The position numbers were made by a program, and so were the translations under genes. The notes below the pieces were generated by a model that was given only the letters and a program-made list of their open reading frames with translations, was not told where the DNA came from and did not search any database. Positions 35,547 to 46,891 of a stretch of DNA of 64,000 nt are shown here, piece after piece. Within the stretch, counting starts at the first letter, position 1. Each line of letters starts with the position of its first letter. Source of the DNA: Neurospora crassa OR74A (Eukaryota > Ascomycota > Sordariomycetes > Sordariales > Sordariaceae); contig NC_026504.1 of the NCBI RefSeq assembly GCF_000182925.2, positions 3,782,001-3,846,000 on the forward strand, read 5' to 3'.

Positions 35547-36428
35547 TCGAAGGAATGATACTCCTTGAGTTTTGTTTGTGTATGTGTCGATGCAGGAATA
35601 GGGGGGGTTCTCACCAATATGTTAGGGGAAGTTCTTGAAATTTTTAAACTCTTTTTCTGTGAGAGTTTCTGCCAGCGAGATCTTGGGTGGCTGACTGAGT
35701 TTACTGTTGTCGGTTGTGGGCAAAGTAGCGGACAGTAGAGGAGAGTTCAGAAAAGTAGTCGGATTGTGCTCTGTCCGGATGAAATAGTCTCAACAGTTCC
35801 CATTCGCGCTTCAGTTCCTCTCATTTCTTAAACCCAGTGCATCTCCGAGTGCCGGCCGGACTCCGGCATGCGATTCTTTACGTTCATACTTGTTAGTTGT
35901 ATCTTCCTTCTGCTTATACTCAGCAGGTACATATCTACGAGCCTTTCCAGCCAGTGTTTTCTTATCGAATTGGGATTTGGGAAATATAGGTAGATCGAAA
36001 ATATAAACACGCTTATCACAAATGACCTTTGATGGATGGAGGTCTTTGTCATGATCTTCAATATTATCTTCAGATGACGGCTGTCCATCCTGTCATCTTA
36101 TCATTGCATGCCATCTCAACCCGACTCCGATTCTGTGACACCTATCAAGCCGATCCGACCAGCCCAATTCATTCGACCAATATGAAACCCGTTCCATAGC
36201 GCCTTTCATCTGGTATAAAAATGTAACACACATAACATCCGGTCCCCGGTACAAAAACAGTACTAACTCAAAAGATCGTTCCTTCTTTTCTTCGTCTCAT
36301 ATCTGCTGTCTAAGGAACACTCATGACATGCGAAAAAAAAAAGTAACAACAAAAGTGGTATAAAACGTTCTCTTTCTCTTTCTGTTTTTTTCATATTTTT
36401 TCTCTCATTCTTCTTTTTCTCTCTCTCC

Positions 36429-37865
36429 TTAAAGAGAGGGAGCAGCAGTGGTGGTGGTCTCGGCCGCCTCTGACCCAGCAGCAGCAGCAGCAGCACCTTC
36501 CGCGGTGTTAGCGTGGAACCCATCTACCGTGAGAGTAACGGCACCGGCTTGGACAAGCTGTATTACGTATTGGGTTAGTTTCAATTCAGATAAGAAAACC
36601 ATTCAGGTAGGTAAACTTACAGCACGCGACAGATCATCAATCAGATCATCGGCATCCTCAATACCCACGCACAGGCGAATGATATCCTCGGGCATCTGCC
36701 TTTCGGCGCGCGTCTTAGCGTCAATGGAGGCATGGCTCATTCGGCAAGGCATGCTGATCAGCGAGTTCACGCAGCCAAAGCTGACCGAGATGCCCCAGAG
36801 CCTCGCGGCCTCAACAATGCGCTCGCTCAGCGCCACATCGCCCGTCTCAAACGACAGCACGGCGCCAGCGCCGCGGGCCATCGACCAGTGCAAGTCGTAC
36901 TGCGGGTGCGACTTGAGACCGGGGTAGCGTACCTTGAAACCATGCGACTCGAGAAACTCGGCGATACGCTGCGCGTTGGCCTGCTGCTTTTCCATACGAA
37001 TGGCTAGAGTCTTGACACCGCGCATGAGGAGGAAGGAGTCGTTGGGCGACAGACCGCAGCCTGTGGCGTTGATGGTGAAGTACAACTTGTCGCCCAACTC
37101 CGTGTCGTTGACGGCAATGACACCCGCCATGATGTCGTGGTGGCCCGACAGGTACTTGGTGCCGGACTCGTAGACGATATCAGCGCCCACGTCAAGCGGG
37201 TTAAACAGCATAGGCGAGAGCATGGTGTTGTCGACGACAACCACAGCCTTCTCGTTAGCCTCGTGCGTGATGCGCGCAATCGTGGGGATGTCGCAGATCT
37301 TGATAAGAGGGTTCGTGGGGGTCTCGAGCAGGACCATGGTGGTCTTCGGGGAGATGATCTGGCGCACACTTTCGACGTTGGTGGTGTCGACATGGTGAAC
37401 GATGACGCCCTGGTTATTCTTGAGGTAGGTCAAAAGGCGGTTGGTGCCGCCGTACAGGTCGTCGCCGGTGATGACCTCGTCGCCGGGCTTGAGCAGGCGG
37501 GTGATGACGTCGAGAGCGCCCATGCCGGAACTGACGGACAAGCAGCGGTTCGCGTTCATGATCTTGGCCAAGTGGCGCTCGAGGTGGGTACGGGTCGGGT
37601 TGCCGGAGCGAGTGTAATCGTACTCGCTGCCGCCGTTGGAAGACGACTGCTTGAAGGTAGCGGACTGGTAGATGGGGATGCTCGAGGCGCCATACTGGTC
37701 CTTGGTTTCGGTGTAGACGAGCTCGGTGGCCAAGGCATATCTTCGGCCATTGTGAGGGCTCGAGGGTGCGGGTGATGGCGGGAGATTGTGGCCGTCAAGG
37801 TCAAGACGAGAGAAGACCTTCTTAGCGGCTTGCGCGGCCGGGCTGTCACTGTTGGGAGTCGACAT
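36429..37865 (-). CDS. met-2: Cystathionine beta-lyase
   Basis: Two exons on the minus strand: 37865-36621 and 36557-36429, 457 residues. The enzyme is PLP-dependent and splits cystathionine to homocysteine, pyruvate and ammonia in methionine synthesis. The Cys/Met-metabolism fold is complete: YDYTRSGNPTRTHLERHLA (PLP-phosphate and tyrosine contacts), SSGMGALDVI, GDDLYGGTNRLL, VVVDNTMLSPMLFNPLDVGA and the PLP lysine K237 in YESGTKYLSGHHDIMAG. The later YLSGHHD and SFGCVNSLISMPCRMSHAS blocks favour beta-lyase (STR3/MetC-like, met-2 of Neurospora) over cystathionine gamma-lyase or synthase. Exon 2 adds a 42-residue tail containing an alanine run coded by a CAG/GCT repeat (about 36476-36495), probably outside the catalytic core. 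A TGAGTCA motif lies 147 bases upstream of the ATG. Confidence 0.93.
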
Positions 37866-39919
37866 TGTTGTCGTTGTGAAGATGTGGTGTGGTGGTGAAA
37901 AGGTTGTAGAAGCTGTTACCGCTTCTGTATAGCTTCTCGGCGCTGGGGTTGCTGCTGTTTCTGCTGGCGTACCGAAAGTATGGATAGAACGGATCGAGGC
38001 CGATGGTGTGATGAGTCAAAGCGGCCGATCTTTGATTTGGGCAGGTCTAGGCAATATGCGACGACGACGGGAGCGAAGAACGGAGGTTTGTTGTGGATCT
38101 GGAGATGCTGGTGGTCGTACGTGGAACCTGGGCCTGGATTGAGGGGCAATTGCGGTTGGTAGCTGGACGTTAAGTCTCTTGGAAGGACGGGTCATACAAA
38201 TCCGAGTTGAATCAGAGAATTCAGTAAATTATTGATGATCGAGTATAAACATGTAGGAGAAAAAGAAGAGAAAGAAAATGGCGAAATCAGGGCCAGTTAT
38301 TATAAGACGAAACCGATCGAGACGGGCAACGGTGGACCTTCGGGGCAATACATACCGTGCCAGTGACTCCCCGGTTGGACGAGTTAAAGTTCCAGATTAG
38401 GGCCCCTGGTTCCCCAAGATTTGTGCCCGGTGAGGGTGTGGATTGTGGATGGAGGATGGATGTGTCGATGACTGGTTGCCAACTCGCGTGGACTGGACGG
38501 GACTGGATGTCCGGCGGGGGTGGATGGATGAACTGGGGACGGCATTCGGGGTGGTGGGGTGTTCGTTGTCACCCTCTGTTGCGGTTGCCGTCCAGCGGTA
38601 CATTGGTGCCGAGGACCTACAGAGTTGGAGCTACACTACAATTGTGGTTGGTCCCTTGCAGCAGCTGTAGTGTAGCCGTCGCTTCATGCCGTCTTTTTGT
38701 TACTTTCGTCCGCCTTTCCTCGAGTTGAATCATCCAAACATCTGGACCACTTGCACAGCTAAATCATCATATCCCACCAGATGATAACACCTAGACCTTG
38801 TTTACTTTCAACTTGAAATATCACTCATTTCTTGCAATGGTATCCCAACAACAACACTCCCGGATATTGTCTCTTCACTAAAATTCGCCATCCTTTTCCT
38901 GCTCGTCCGACCATCGGCGTTGCGTACGGCTCCACCTTCAGCCCAGTGTCGCATTGAGAACGCAACCCGGGGGATCCACGATGGCAAGGTACCCCGCCCG
39001 CCCGCCACGTCTCGCTTCCCCATGAGGTACCCGGTTATCTGCCAGAATGTAGACAATGGTCCATTTGTTCACTAATTGTGTGGGGCTTCGAGAATGACGT
39101 GCTTGGCCCCCAGCCGCTCGCCGGATAGTATCCAGAAGTTCGGACACAGAACGGGAGACCGAAACGGAGTTTGTGCTTCGGGATATTGTAGTGGTTGCGT
39201 TCATTCGGTGAACGGTGGTGAAGGAAATGTGCTGTTTTGTTTTGGGCTGACCGAAAAGATTATTGATATTGCAGCCTCGATTTTGGTTTCGGGGCACTGC
39301 TGAAGGATCAGGCAGTTGTCACGTTCAGGCCTCGAAGCCTCAGACAGACCGGTCAGGTAATCAAACAGGCAAATCAAGAGCCAGGCCGGACAACCATCAG
39401 CGTCTGCACAGCCTTGAAAGGCTTAAACGCCCTGCTTCCTCTGCCGCACAAGAACATAATGAGGCAACGAGGCTGTATAGATAGGACTCGAAAGGACTCG
39501 GACAGGACTTCCTCGGTGACCCTTTACAGTCTCGGATCACGATACCGCCTAGAGAGATCGGACGCGGATATTGGTACCTGGGTCACACGCGGGTAGGACC
39601 GATTTGAATGTTCCATAAGACTTCCAGAAATCAAGATAAGCTGGAGATACCAAAGTAAGGCTACCAGTAAAAAGATGGGTTCTATGGGTTTGATAGACTG
39701 CGCCTCCGCCTCCTGTTTCGGAGTGTGTACTGTTCCAATTCCTCTACCTGGTCAGAACAAATGCCCTAGCAAGTCTTTGGAAATGATCGTGTGACGCTCG
39801 TAATACTTTCCAAAGTTTCTTCGCTGTCCTTTGATCCCGCACTAATGCTGCCTGCTTGGCTGGCACTGTGTTTTCTTTTTCAGTCCCCATTTCTCAGGGG
39901 TACTGCCCACAACCACACA
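37866..39919. other. 2.1-kb intergenic region upstream of cystathionine beta-lyase
   Basis: Contains the beta-lyase promoter and the distal 3' flank of MSP1. TGAGTCA at 38012-38018 and a one-mismatch TGACTCC near 38364 are candidate general-control sites. A GGAT/GGATGGATG-rich, C-poor patch covers 38440-38560. No gene seen. Confidence 0.5.
38012..38018. promoter_or_regulatory. TGAGTCA, Gcn4/CPC1-type motif upstream of beta-lyase
   Basis: Matches the TGASTCA consensus of Gcn4/CPC1 factors, 147-153 bases upstream of the cystathionine beta-lyase ATG. The position fits a promoter element, but short motifs of this kind recur by chance. Confidence 0.4.
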
Positions 39920-41310
39920 TCAAGACAAAACGTCCTCGGTCTCGGTCTCGACTTCATAGATCTCTCTCTCGCTCATGGCCGCCTCTGGCCTGACGGAACT
40001 GGGACGGCTGTCCGCCGCCAAACTGGGCGCGCCACCCTTGCGACCAAAGAAATCATTCGTGCGCAAACCACGCACCGTATTGGGATCCAGCTTCTTTATC
40101 GACTTTCCTGCGGCCTTTTGGTTCCGGATAGCCTCCCTCATGGGAACCATGGCCGCATCACGGCAGGCCTCTTTGAGCTCGCTTCCAGACATGCCTTCCG
40201 TTACCATAGCAATGTACTCCAGATCAAATTCGGGGTCGCGCTTTGTATCGGCGAGGACGAGCTCAAGGATACGCCGGCGCTGGTCCTTGCCTGGAAGCGG
40301 GACGGGGAACTTCTTGGGCATTCTGCGGAGAATGGCGTCGTCAATGTCGTTGATGCGGTTGGTTGCGCCAAGGACCATAATCCTGGCGGGTTGACCAAGA
40401 GAGTTGGTAGATGTAAGACCATCCCAGAGAGTCATGAATCTGTTGTTGTAGTTTTAAGGTTAGCTCCGGAAGCCCAAGGTTACACAGGGCGCATTTTGAA
40501 GTAGAGCAAAGGGTCACTTACTCGGCTTTAACCATGCCGCTAGCCTCATGCTCTCCGCTTCTCCTTGTTCCCAAGACGGCATCGATCTCGTCAATGAAGA
40601 TGATGGCCGGCTGCAGCTTTAGCGCAAGCGAGAACACTGCGCGTACAAGCTTGTTGGAGTCGCCGTACCACTTTTCTGTAAGAGTCGAGATATGCAGATT
40701 GATGAACGAGGCGCCGCTCTCGTGCGCCACAGCTTTGGCCAGCATGGTCTTTCCGCAGCCAGGAGGGCCATATAGCAAGACGCCCGAAGGCGCGGACAGT
40801 AGCGTGCCGCCATGCGAATAGAGCTGCGGCATCGTGAGCGGGTAAATGATGGCTTCCCTGACCTCCTCAATAATCTCGTCTAGACCGCCGATATCGTCGA
40901 ACCCAACCGGGATGTCCTCGGGCGCAACTACTTCCAGCGCTACCTGGCTCTCGTACTCGTTGAGAATGAGGTCCTCAACCCGCACGGTGGAGGGTGAGTC
41001 TTCGGGGACCTCATCGTCGGCGAACTCGTCGTTGGCAACTTTGGATTTGTCTCGTGACTTTTGTATCCTGGCCAGATTTTGTTGAGCTTTCAGCCTGTTT
41101 TGGTCGTGCTTAGCACGGTCGGGGTCGATGAGCTTTGCGACGTGGGGGGCGACGTAGTCACGGAAGATGAAGTATACGGATATTGTCTGGAGAGCAAAGT
41201 GTCAGCAGATTGTGGTGGGCGCATTGCATCGCGATTAGCAGGGCCCGTACGGTAGCAGCTAGTAGTAGCCCGGACATGATGTCCTTGGCCACACGCTTAT
41301 TATCGGTCAT
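39920..41310 (-). CDS. MSP1: Msp1/ATAD1 family AAA ATPase (mitochondrial outer membrane)
   Basis: Three exons on the minus strand: 41310-41251, 41186-40522 and 40439-39920, 414 residues. Residues 10-30 make one N-terminal membrane anchor (IMSGLLLAATTISVYFIFRD) created by joining exons 1 and 2. A charged linker follows, then the AAA core: DDIGGLDEIIEEVREAIIYP, Walker A GPPGCGKT (160-167), pore loop EKWYGDSNKLV, Walker B AIIFIDEID (about 214-222), sensor-1 VLGATNRINDID, and arginine fingers near ILRRMPKKF. The C-terminal helix domain includes TEGMSGSELKEACRDAAM. Msp1 extracts mislocalised tail-anchored proteins from the mitochondrial outer membrane. A longer acidic tail than yeast Msp1 (about 50 residues after RGLRTNDFF) is visible. 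It is divergent from the AP-2 sigma gene to its right. Confidence 0.94.
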
Positions 41311-42363
41311 TTTGACTTGAAGAGTGAGCCCTGGCCGGGTCGGGAGGGGAGTTGACAGCCCGCGGGTCGCATCCAAGAGTTGAGGGCTCTTTTGTCGTGG
41401 ACGTCGTGATCGGAGGACTGGTAAGAGGATACAAGATGTATAGAGAAACAAGGGCTAATGCAACGAAGCGAACGGCATGCACCGGGCAGCAGCAGTAGTT
41501 GTTGTTCGCGTCCAAGTCAATGGACGTGACTGATGGAGGATGGGAACTTGAACTGAATCATCAAAAGTTGAAAATGGGTCCCCTCGAACGGTGGTCCTCG
41601 GCTTCAGCTTGCCATGTGCACTGCGTTCGGCCCAGAGAATGGGGCGCCACCCCAGTGGCTACAATCGATGTGACCTGACCTTGTCAATCTTGCCAAGACC
41701 TCACACACTTGTCCCCATTACAGTGAATGGTCCCGACTCCCTTGCTTCCGTTCGATCGATCGAACCTGACAAAGATTGGACTCGAACTGGAACGGCACCG
41801 CACTGAAACCAAGCGCCAAAACAACGACTCCAGTCGCACTGCGACACGTGAAGACGCGGCGCCTGCCCTGGGCGGATAGCGCAGCTGCTATCGATAAGCT
41901 CCTACAAGTGCCAAGAGTTGCCCCCTATCGGATCGCATCAGATGGAAATCAGCCAGGGTTCCCTCCATTCCGCCTCCACTGCCGCTGTGAACGAGCACCT
42001 CGATGGACGACGGAAAGGAAAGCTCGGGCCCCACTCACCCCTGGGCGGCTCGTATGGACGCGGCTCATCCCAGAGGGACGACAGCAGGACTTCGACATCA
42101 CCGCTAGCAATTCCATAATCCGTATCTAATCATTTACACAACACCATCTTTTCCCTTCCCGTCGATCCTTTGTACGAACATCGATTTACGTCGCATGTGA
42201 GATCCAATACCACGCGGTTCTAGTGCCGGGCAGTTCAATAAAGCAACGGCGGATTCGCGGTTCGGTTTGGTTCTCTTTACACTTTCTGTGTATTGTTTTT
42301 CAACTTGGCAACTTTCAGACGGCCGCCCGCCTCGCTGTTGTCGCAAAAGTATAATTTGCAGCC
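41311..42363. other. Divergent promoter region between MSP1 and AP-2 sigma
   Basis: About 1.05 kb between two genes transcribed away from each other. Contains a tcgatcgatcga palindrome at about 41753-41764. No gene seen. Confidence 0.55.
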
Positions 42364-43028
42364 ATGTTGTCTTTCATTCTCATCCAGAACCGACAGTACG
42401 TACCCTTACCTCCTCTTCTACTACATACAAGCGCATCATGTGTCGCAAAGTCGCAACATCATATAGCAGATGTGCCACACCATACACCATACACATACAT
42501 ATCTAAAAGTCCATTGTCGCAAACTCGATAGACTAACACCACCAAACAAAGGGGTAAAACCCGTCTAGCAAAGTGGTATGTCCCCTACAGCGACGAAGAA
42601 AAGATCAAGCTCAAAGGCGAGGTATGTCCAGTTTTCCCTCTCCCCCCTTCCCTTCCCCCTTACTTAACCTCCCCTTCTAAATTCTTCACATCCCCCAGAT
42701 CCACCGCCTAGTAGCCCCCCGCGACCAAAAATACCAATCCAACTTCGTCGAGTTCCGCAACCACAAGGTCGTGTACCGACGATACGCGGGCCTGTTCTTT
42801 TGCGCCTGCGTCGACACGAACGACAACGAGCTAGCCTATTTGGAGGCCATCCATTTCTTTGTCGAAGTGCTGGACAGCTTCTTCGGCAACGTGTGCGAGC
42901 TGGACTTGGTCTTCAATTTTTACAAGGTGTACGCCATCCTGGACGAGGTGTTCTTGGCGGGCGAGATTGAGGAGACGAGTAAACAGGTTGTCTTGACGAG
43001 GTTGGAGCATTTGGATAAGCTGGAGTGA
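42364..43028 (+). CDS. APS2: AP-2 complex sigma subunit
   Basis: Three exons: 42364-42395, 42552-42621 and 42699-43028, 143 residues, the usual size (142) for sigma-2 adaptin. The sequence begins [20 protein letters not shown] and includes [19 protein letters not shown], then [40 protein letters not shown] and [14 protein letters not shown], all standard for the small chain. In AP-2 the sigma and alpha chains together bind the acidic dileucine sorting signal of cargo during clathrin-mediated endocytosis. The [14 protein letters not shown] end and the R in VVYRRYAG favour sigma-2 over sigma-1 or sigma-3. The three-exon structure with very short first exons is common for this gene in fungi. Confidence 0.96.
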
Positions 43029-44123
43029 TGACGGAAGGAAATAAGGCGTTGGAAGGGAAGAAAAGGGCGAAACGGATAAGGGGCTAGGAGCCAAGGGGGG
43101 TGGATGAATGCGGAAAAAAAAGGGGGGCGGGGGGCGGCTGACTGACGAACCGCGACCGACCGGCCGACCGACCGACACACCAAAATATCAACCAGGGGCT
43201 TGGGATGGACGACGACGAATACTGACTTCCGCACTTGGACGGCTCTCGGCAATTCCAGCCGAACATACGGGTGCAGTAACGAGGTCTGACCTTCTGCCGG
43301 AATCGTTCGAACGACCCAGACCCTCGACCCCATCAACACAGAGCTGAGCTGGCTGGACCTTACATGACCACGACCCTCGGACGGGAAAGCTTTGGGTTAG
43401 TAGACGTCAACCCCTGCCGTCCACACTTCCAATGAGAGAAACGATCACCGACTATCCAAGCATCGAAAAGGGATGACAAGAGAGAAGGACGCGAAGAGGT
43501 GGTTACATATACCCATATCACACATAAGGGGCAGGAACATGTTCAGCAAACACTGAACAAGCAAGCTGCCTATTCTACCACACCAACAGCCCCTTATATA
43601 TCAGGGCTTCTGAGCTTATACTTAGAGTAATCGATCAACTAATCTTACAAAGACACCGCGTCGCGAGATCCGAAACGCATTGCTCTATGAAATATTGGTG
43701 TTCCTTCACGACTCTGCCTGAGAAGCTTCCGATGTTCTCTTCCAAAGCATGAAGTTTTCGTCAGTGGCAAATAAATGAACCGTCTCTGCAGCTCAGCAAC
43801 GAAGCGAGCCTCAATGGCCGGTATTGACACTATTGTGTGGTGCTCGCCATGAAGTGAACCCTGCGCTGCAAAAAAATTCGGGTATCTACCTGCCGTTGTC
43901 ACCAAAAAAAAGTTGCAGAATTAACTTTGACCATGGAGAGACGTTCGTCGACTTGGACATGCACCAAAGGGATGTTTCAATTCTAAACAACTGTTTGCTT
44001 GCTTGCAATCTGTATCGAATCGTGAAACGAGACCATAAGAGGTATTTGACGCCATGATCCAAGTAAGTCCGTAGCATATCTTGCCAACCTGTCAACAGAC
44101 TGGCCTGGAGTCAAGTGCAGACA
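43029..44123. other. Intergenic region between convergent AP-2 sigma and zinc-knuckle genes
   Basis: 3' flanks of both genes. A GC-rich patch with cgaccgaccggccgaccgac-type short repeats is at about 43150-43180 and a G-rich run at 43122-43136. A short minus-strand frame (43645-43905) has no ATG or domain. No gene supported. Confidence 0.5.
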
Positions 44124-46891
44124 CTACTGCGCCTTCGACCCCTCGAAGACTGTGACGTCCACTTGATCTTCAGGCTGAGAAATCGTAACCTCAACAGGTT
44201 CAAGGTCCGCTTCAACGTGAATCACGTCCTTGATGGCCGTCTCAGATTTGCTATTGTCTCCAATCTCCTCTGCGCCCTCCATTGGCGTGCAATTTTCATG
44301 GTCATGTACTGTGGCCCCATGCCCAGGCTTGACTTTGCGGACGATATCAGCGCTCTCAGCCGAAGTCAAGTTGACTGTGTTGGGCAAACTGAGGGTCTCC
44401 GAGCGAGCTGTGGCCACAATAGAAGGCGACTCCTTCTCAACCAACCCGGAGGTAGTCTTTGCCGCCACTTCAGCGATCACTTCATCGACAATTGCAGAGA
44501 CGTCAACAGCCGCAGAGAATCCAAGAGGCTCAGCATCCTCCATTGCAGCATCGACAGGTGGCTTGAAGCCAACGCGACCGTCGCCGCAGGGGTGATGAGT
44601 TTGAGCTCCGTCTTCATCGCGATAGAGAATCTGCATTTCAGTATGATTCTCCATCACGACATCGATAGCCGGCGTGGAATCGACACGTCGGGGGCCATCA
44701 GTCAACAACGCAACAGGCGTAGCTTCACTATTAGCCTCATCAATGGCCGTAGCAACGGGCTCGGCTTCCGTCATGACTGTGTCACTGGCCGATTCAGCGT
44801 TCGTATCAGCTGAAACATCCAGTTCCTCCTCCAGGTCCTTGGGGTCTGCGTCCCAGAAAAAACTAGACGCTTGGCTGCGCATAGCTTTGTCAATCTTGTT
44901 AACCCAGACATTCTTTCGGTTCTTGAACAGCTCCAAGATGGCTGGATGATACCGAGTACCATGACGACCGTCAAGTCTCTTCTCCGTAACACCCAGCTCC
45001 ACGGGAGGTGAGGGCTCCCGCACAATATGTGGAACTAACTCCGGTTTAACCAAAGTAGTGTTCATGGTCGGCTCGATCACCCACGATCCAGAAGACTGCC
45101 GCAAGTCATTTTTGAACACCTCTGGCAGCCTACTCTTCATAGGAGCTCGTGCCGGAGGCGAGACGGTGGTGCTGGCGATCAAATCTGTCAGCTCAGTGAT
45201 GAAAGATCCTTGATACAATGTTGGGCGATAAACGTAATCGTCCTGATGGGGCGCCGGCGTTTGTGGCTGATGCGTCTTGCGGGACATCAGGTCCTCATTT
45301 CCGTAAACAGAAGCTGGCATAGCTCCTTTCACATTGTCATCGTAGTATAGAGAACTTCCTCGCCCTCGGATTTTAACTTCCGTGGGCCGTGAACCCAAAG
45401 GTCGATAGGGCGCATCGGGCATATGTTCGAAGGCATCGCCGTAGTTTGGGGCCCCTAACTGAGGCGGAGAAGATGGTTCTAGTTTCTGAAAGCTCGGTCG
45501 GCGAAACGGGTGTTTCAACCGATACTCCTTAAAGGCCCGGGGGTTGTCTCTTCTCGGTAGAGCCTGCCGGGGAGGAGAAGGAGATCTGGATTTGGATCTA
45601 CTACGCCTTCTTCTGCATCTCTCCCGAGACCTCCTCCTCTCTCTCGACCGATCCCTATCGACGTGATGTCTGGTTTCTGACTCCCTGTAGGGTGAACTTT
45701 CCCTATCGTAACGATGTCTGTCTCTGGGTACCCTGTATGGTGATCTTTCCCTTCCAATGTGACGTTTATCGTTCGGCCCCCTCAAAGGCGAGCTACTCCG
45801 ACCTCTGCTTGGGTGGAATTGACGACCTCGTTCTGCAAATCGCTTTCTCTGCTGAGTGAGAGATGTAGGGTTCATGTTCCTCTTACAGACTGTGGCATAG
45901 TGGTCACCGTATCTGTTGCAAAAGTTACATTTGTACTCGTTGGGCGGACTCTTGTCAAACGACGGATCGAGGTTTGTTGGGCATTGCATATGGTAATGTC
46001 CTGTAGTCGAAGTACAGTCAGCATGGCTGAATCATGCATAGAGGTTCTCTACATACCAGGGACACCGCAACGACCGCAGGAAGCCTTGTTCTTCTCTTGG
46101 GTTTGAATCGAAGTAGGCCCTGATTGCATGGCCTGTGCCTTGCTTTTCTTCGCTTTCTTCGTTTTCTTCTTCTTTCCCTGAAGGTCAGTGGTCATAATGG
46201 CTTCGTCCTCACCAAAGACCATTCGGTTCGCTCCGGTGAGGAAGGACATAGTGTTCTTTGTTTGAGGATCCACGTCCTCGTCGGAGCTGATGGCAACGAC
46301 CGGACATTGCCAGTCATCTACATCAATGACTTCGCCCTCCTCATGCTTAGTGTCACCGTACCTGGACAGCTTGAGGCGGTCGGGGTGGATCTGTCCAAAA
46401 CCATCGACAGGCTGCACTTCGGACGCCTCACTCATTGAGGGAAACTGCTGCAGAGTCTTCTCCGGTGGAGGCGACGGCTGACAAGGCTCGTCTGCTGGGA
46501 CAAGGCGGGGTGCCTTCGTGGGAATATCGTAAAACTTCTTGATCTCAAGCTCAGCCAAAGCGAGCCGCCTCGCACTAAGTGGCTCAGCGTGACTGTGTTC
46601 ATGGAGCCACTCTTCGAAGGTTCCGACCACATTGGTACTATCATAGCCGGCGTCCTTAACAAAGAAGCACCATTTTGCAATTTCGTGGCTAAACGATCTC
46701 TCGTCGGAGCTGTCAAGTTCCAGGAGATGGTCGCTGAGCCATGTCATGAAGGCGTAGAGCCGTTCTCTCTCCGTTGTCGGTTCTGGCCCGGTATCTAGAC
46801 GCACAGCAAGCTCCTTCAGAGAGAGTTGGCCGAGTGTTCGAACGCCCAGCCGCCCGACAAAGGCTGTCATCTCCTCTTTATATTCCATCAT
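44124..46891 (-). CDS. RS-rich protein with paired zinc knuckles
   Basis: Two exons on the minus strand: 46891-46057 and 46000-44124, 903 residues. Residues 1-170 look helical and folded (MEYKEEMTAFVGRLGVRTLG, EIAKWCFFVKDAGYDSTNVV) and match no domain I can name. A Lys-rich nuclear-type signal (GKKKKTKKAKKSKAQ) precedes zinc knuckle 1, CGRCGVPGHYHMQC (C-x2-C-x4-H-x4-C), which the intron splits. Knuckle 2, CNFCNRYGDHYATVC, has x5 before His, a variant spacing. An Arg/Ser/Asp-rich domain follows (about 330-430, RDRSRERRRSRERCRRRRSR), then a long acidic disordered C-terminus rich in Val/Ala/Asp/Glu. CCHC knuckles plus an RS domain suggest RNA binding in the nucleus, possibly in splicing or RNA surveillance; this is inference. 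An acidic-patch SDEDVDPQ motif lies before the basic signal. Confidence 0.82.

Larger units (their letters stand above)
28095..36428. other. 8.3-kb region without a recognisable gene
   Basis: Flanked by TMS1 and cystathionine beta-lyase. The frames are short (at most about 124 codons), mostly lack ATG starts and show no codon bias or domain. The most protein-like is 31526-31900 (minus), which lacks an ATG. Structured items are a 12-bp hairpin (30488-30521), a nested palindrome (34651-34688), a GTAAGG hexamer run (34199-34220) and a GGC run (35523-35546). Pyrimidine-rich sequence at 34950-35400 looks like a leader or promoter with no gene attached. No transposon signature was seen. Confidence 0.5.
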
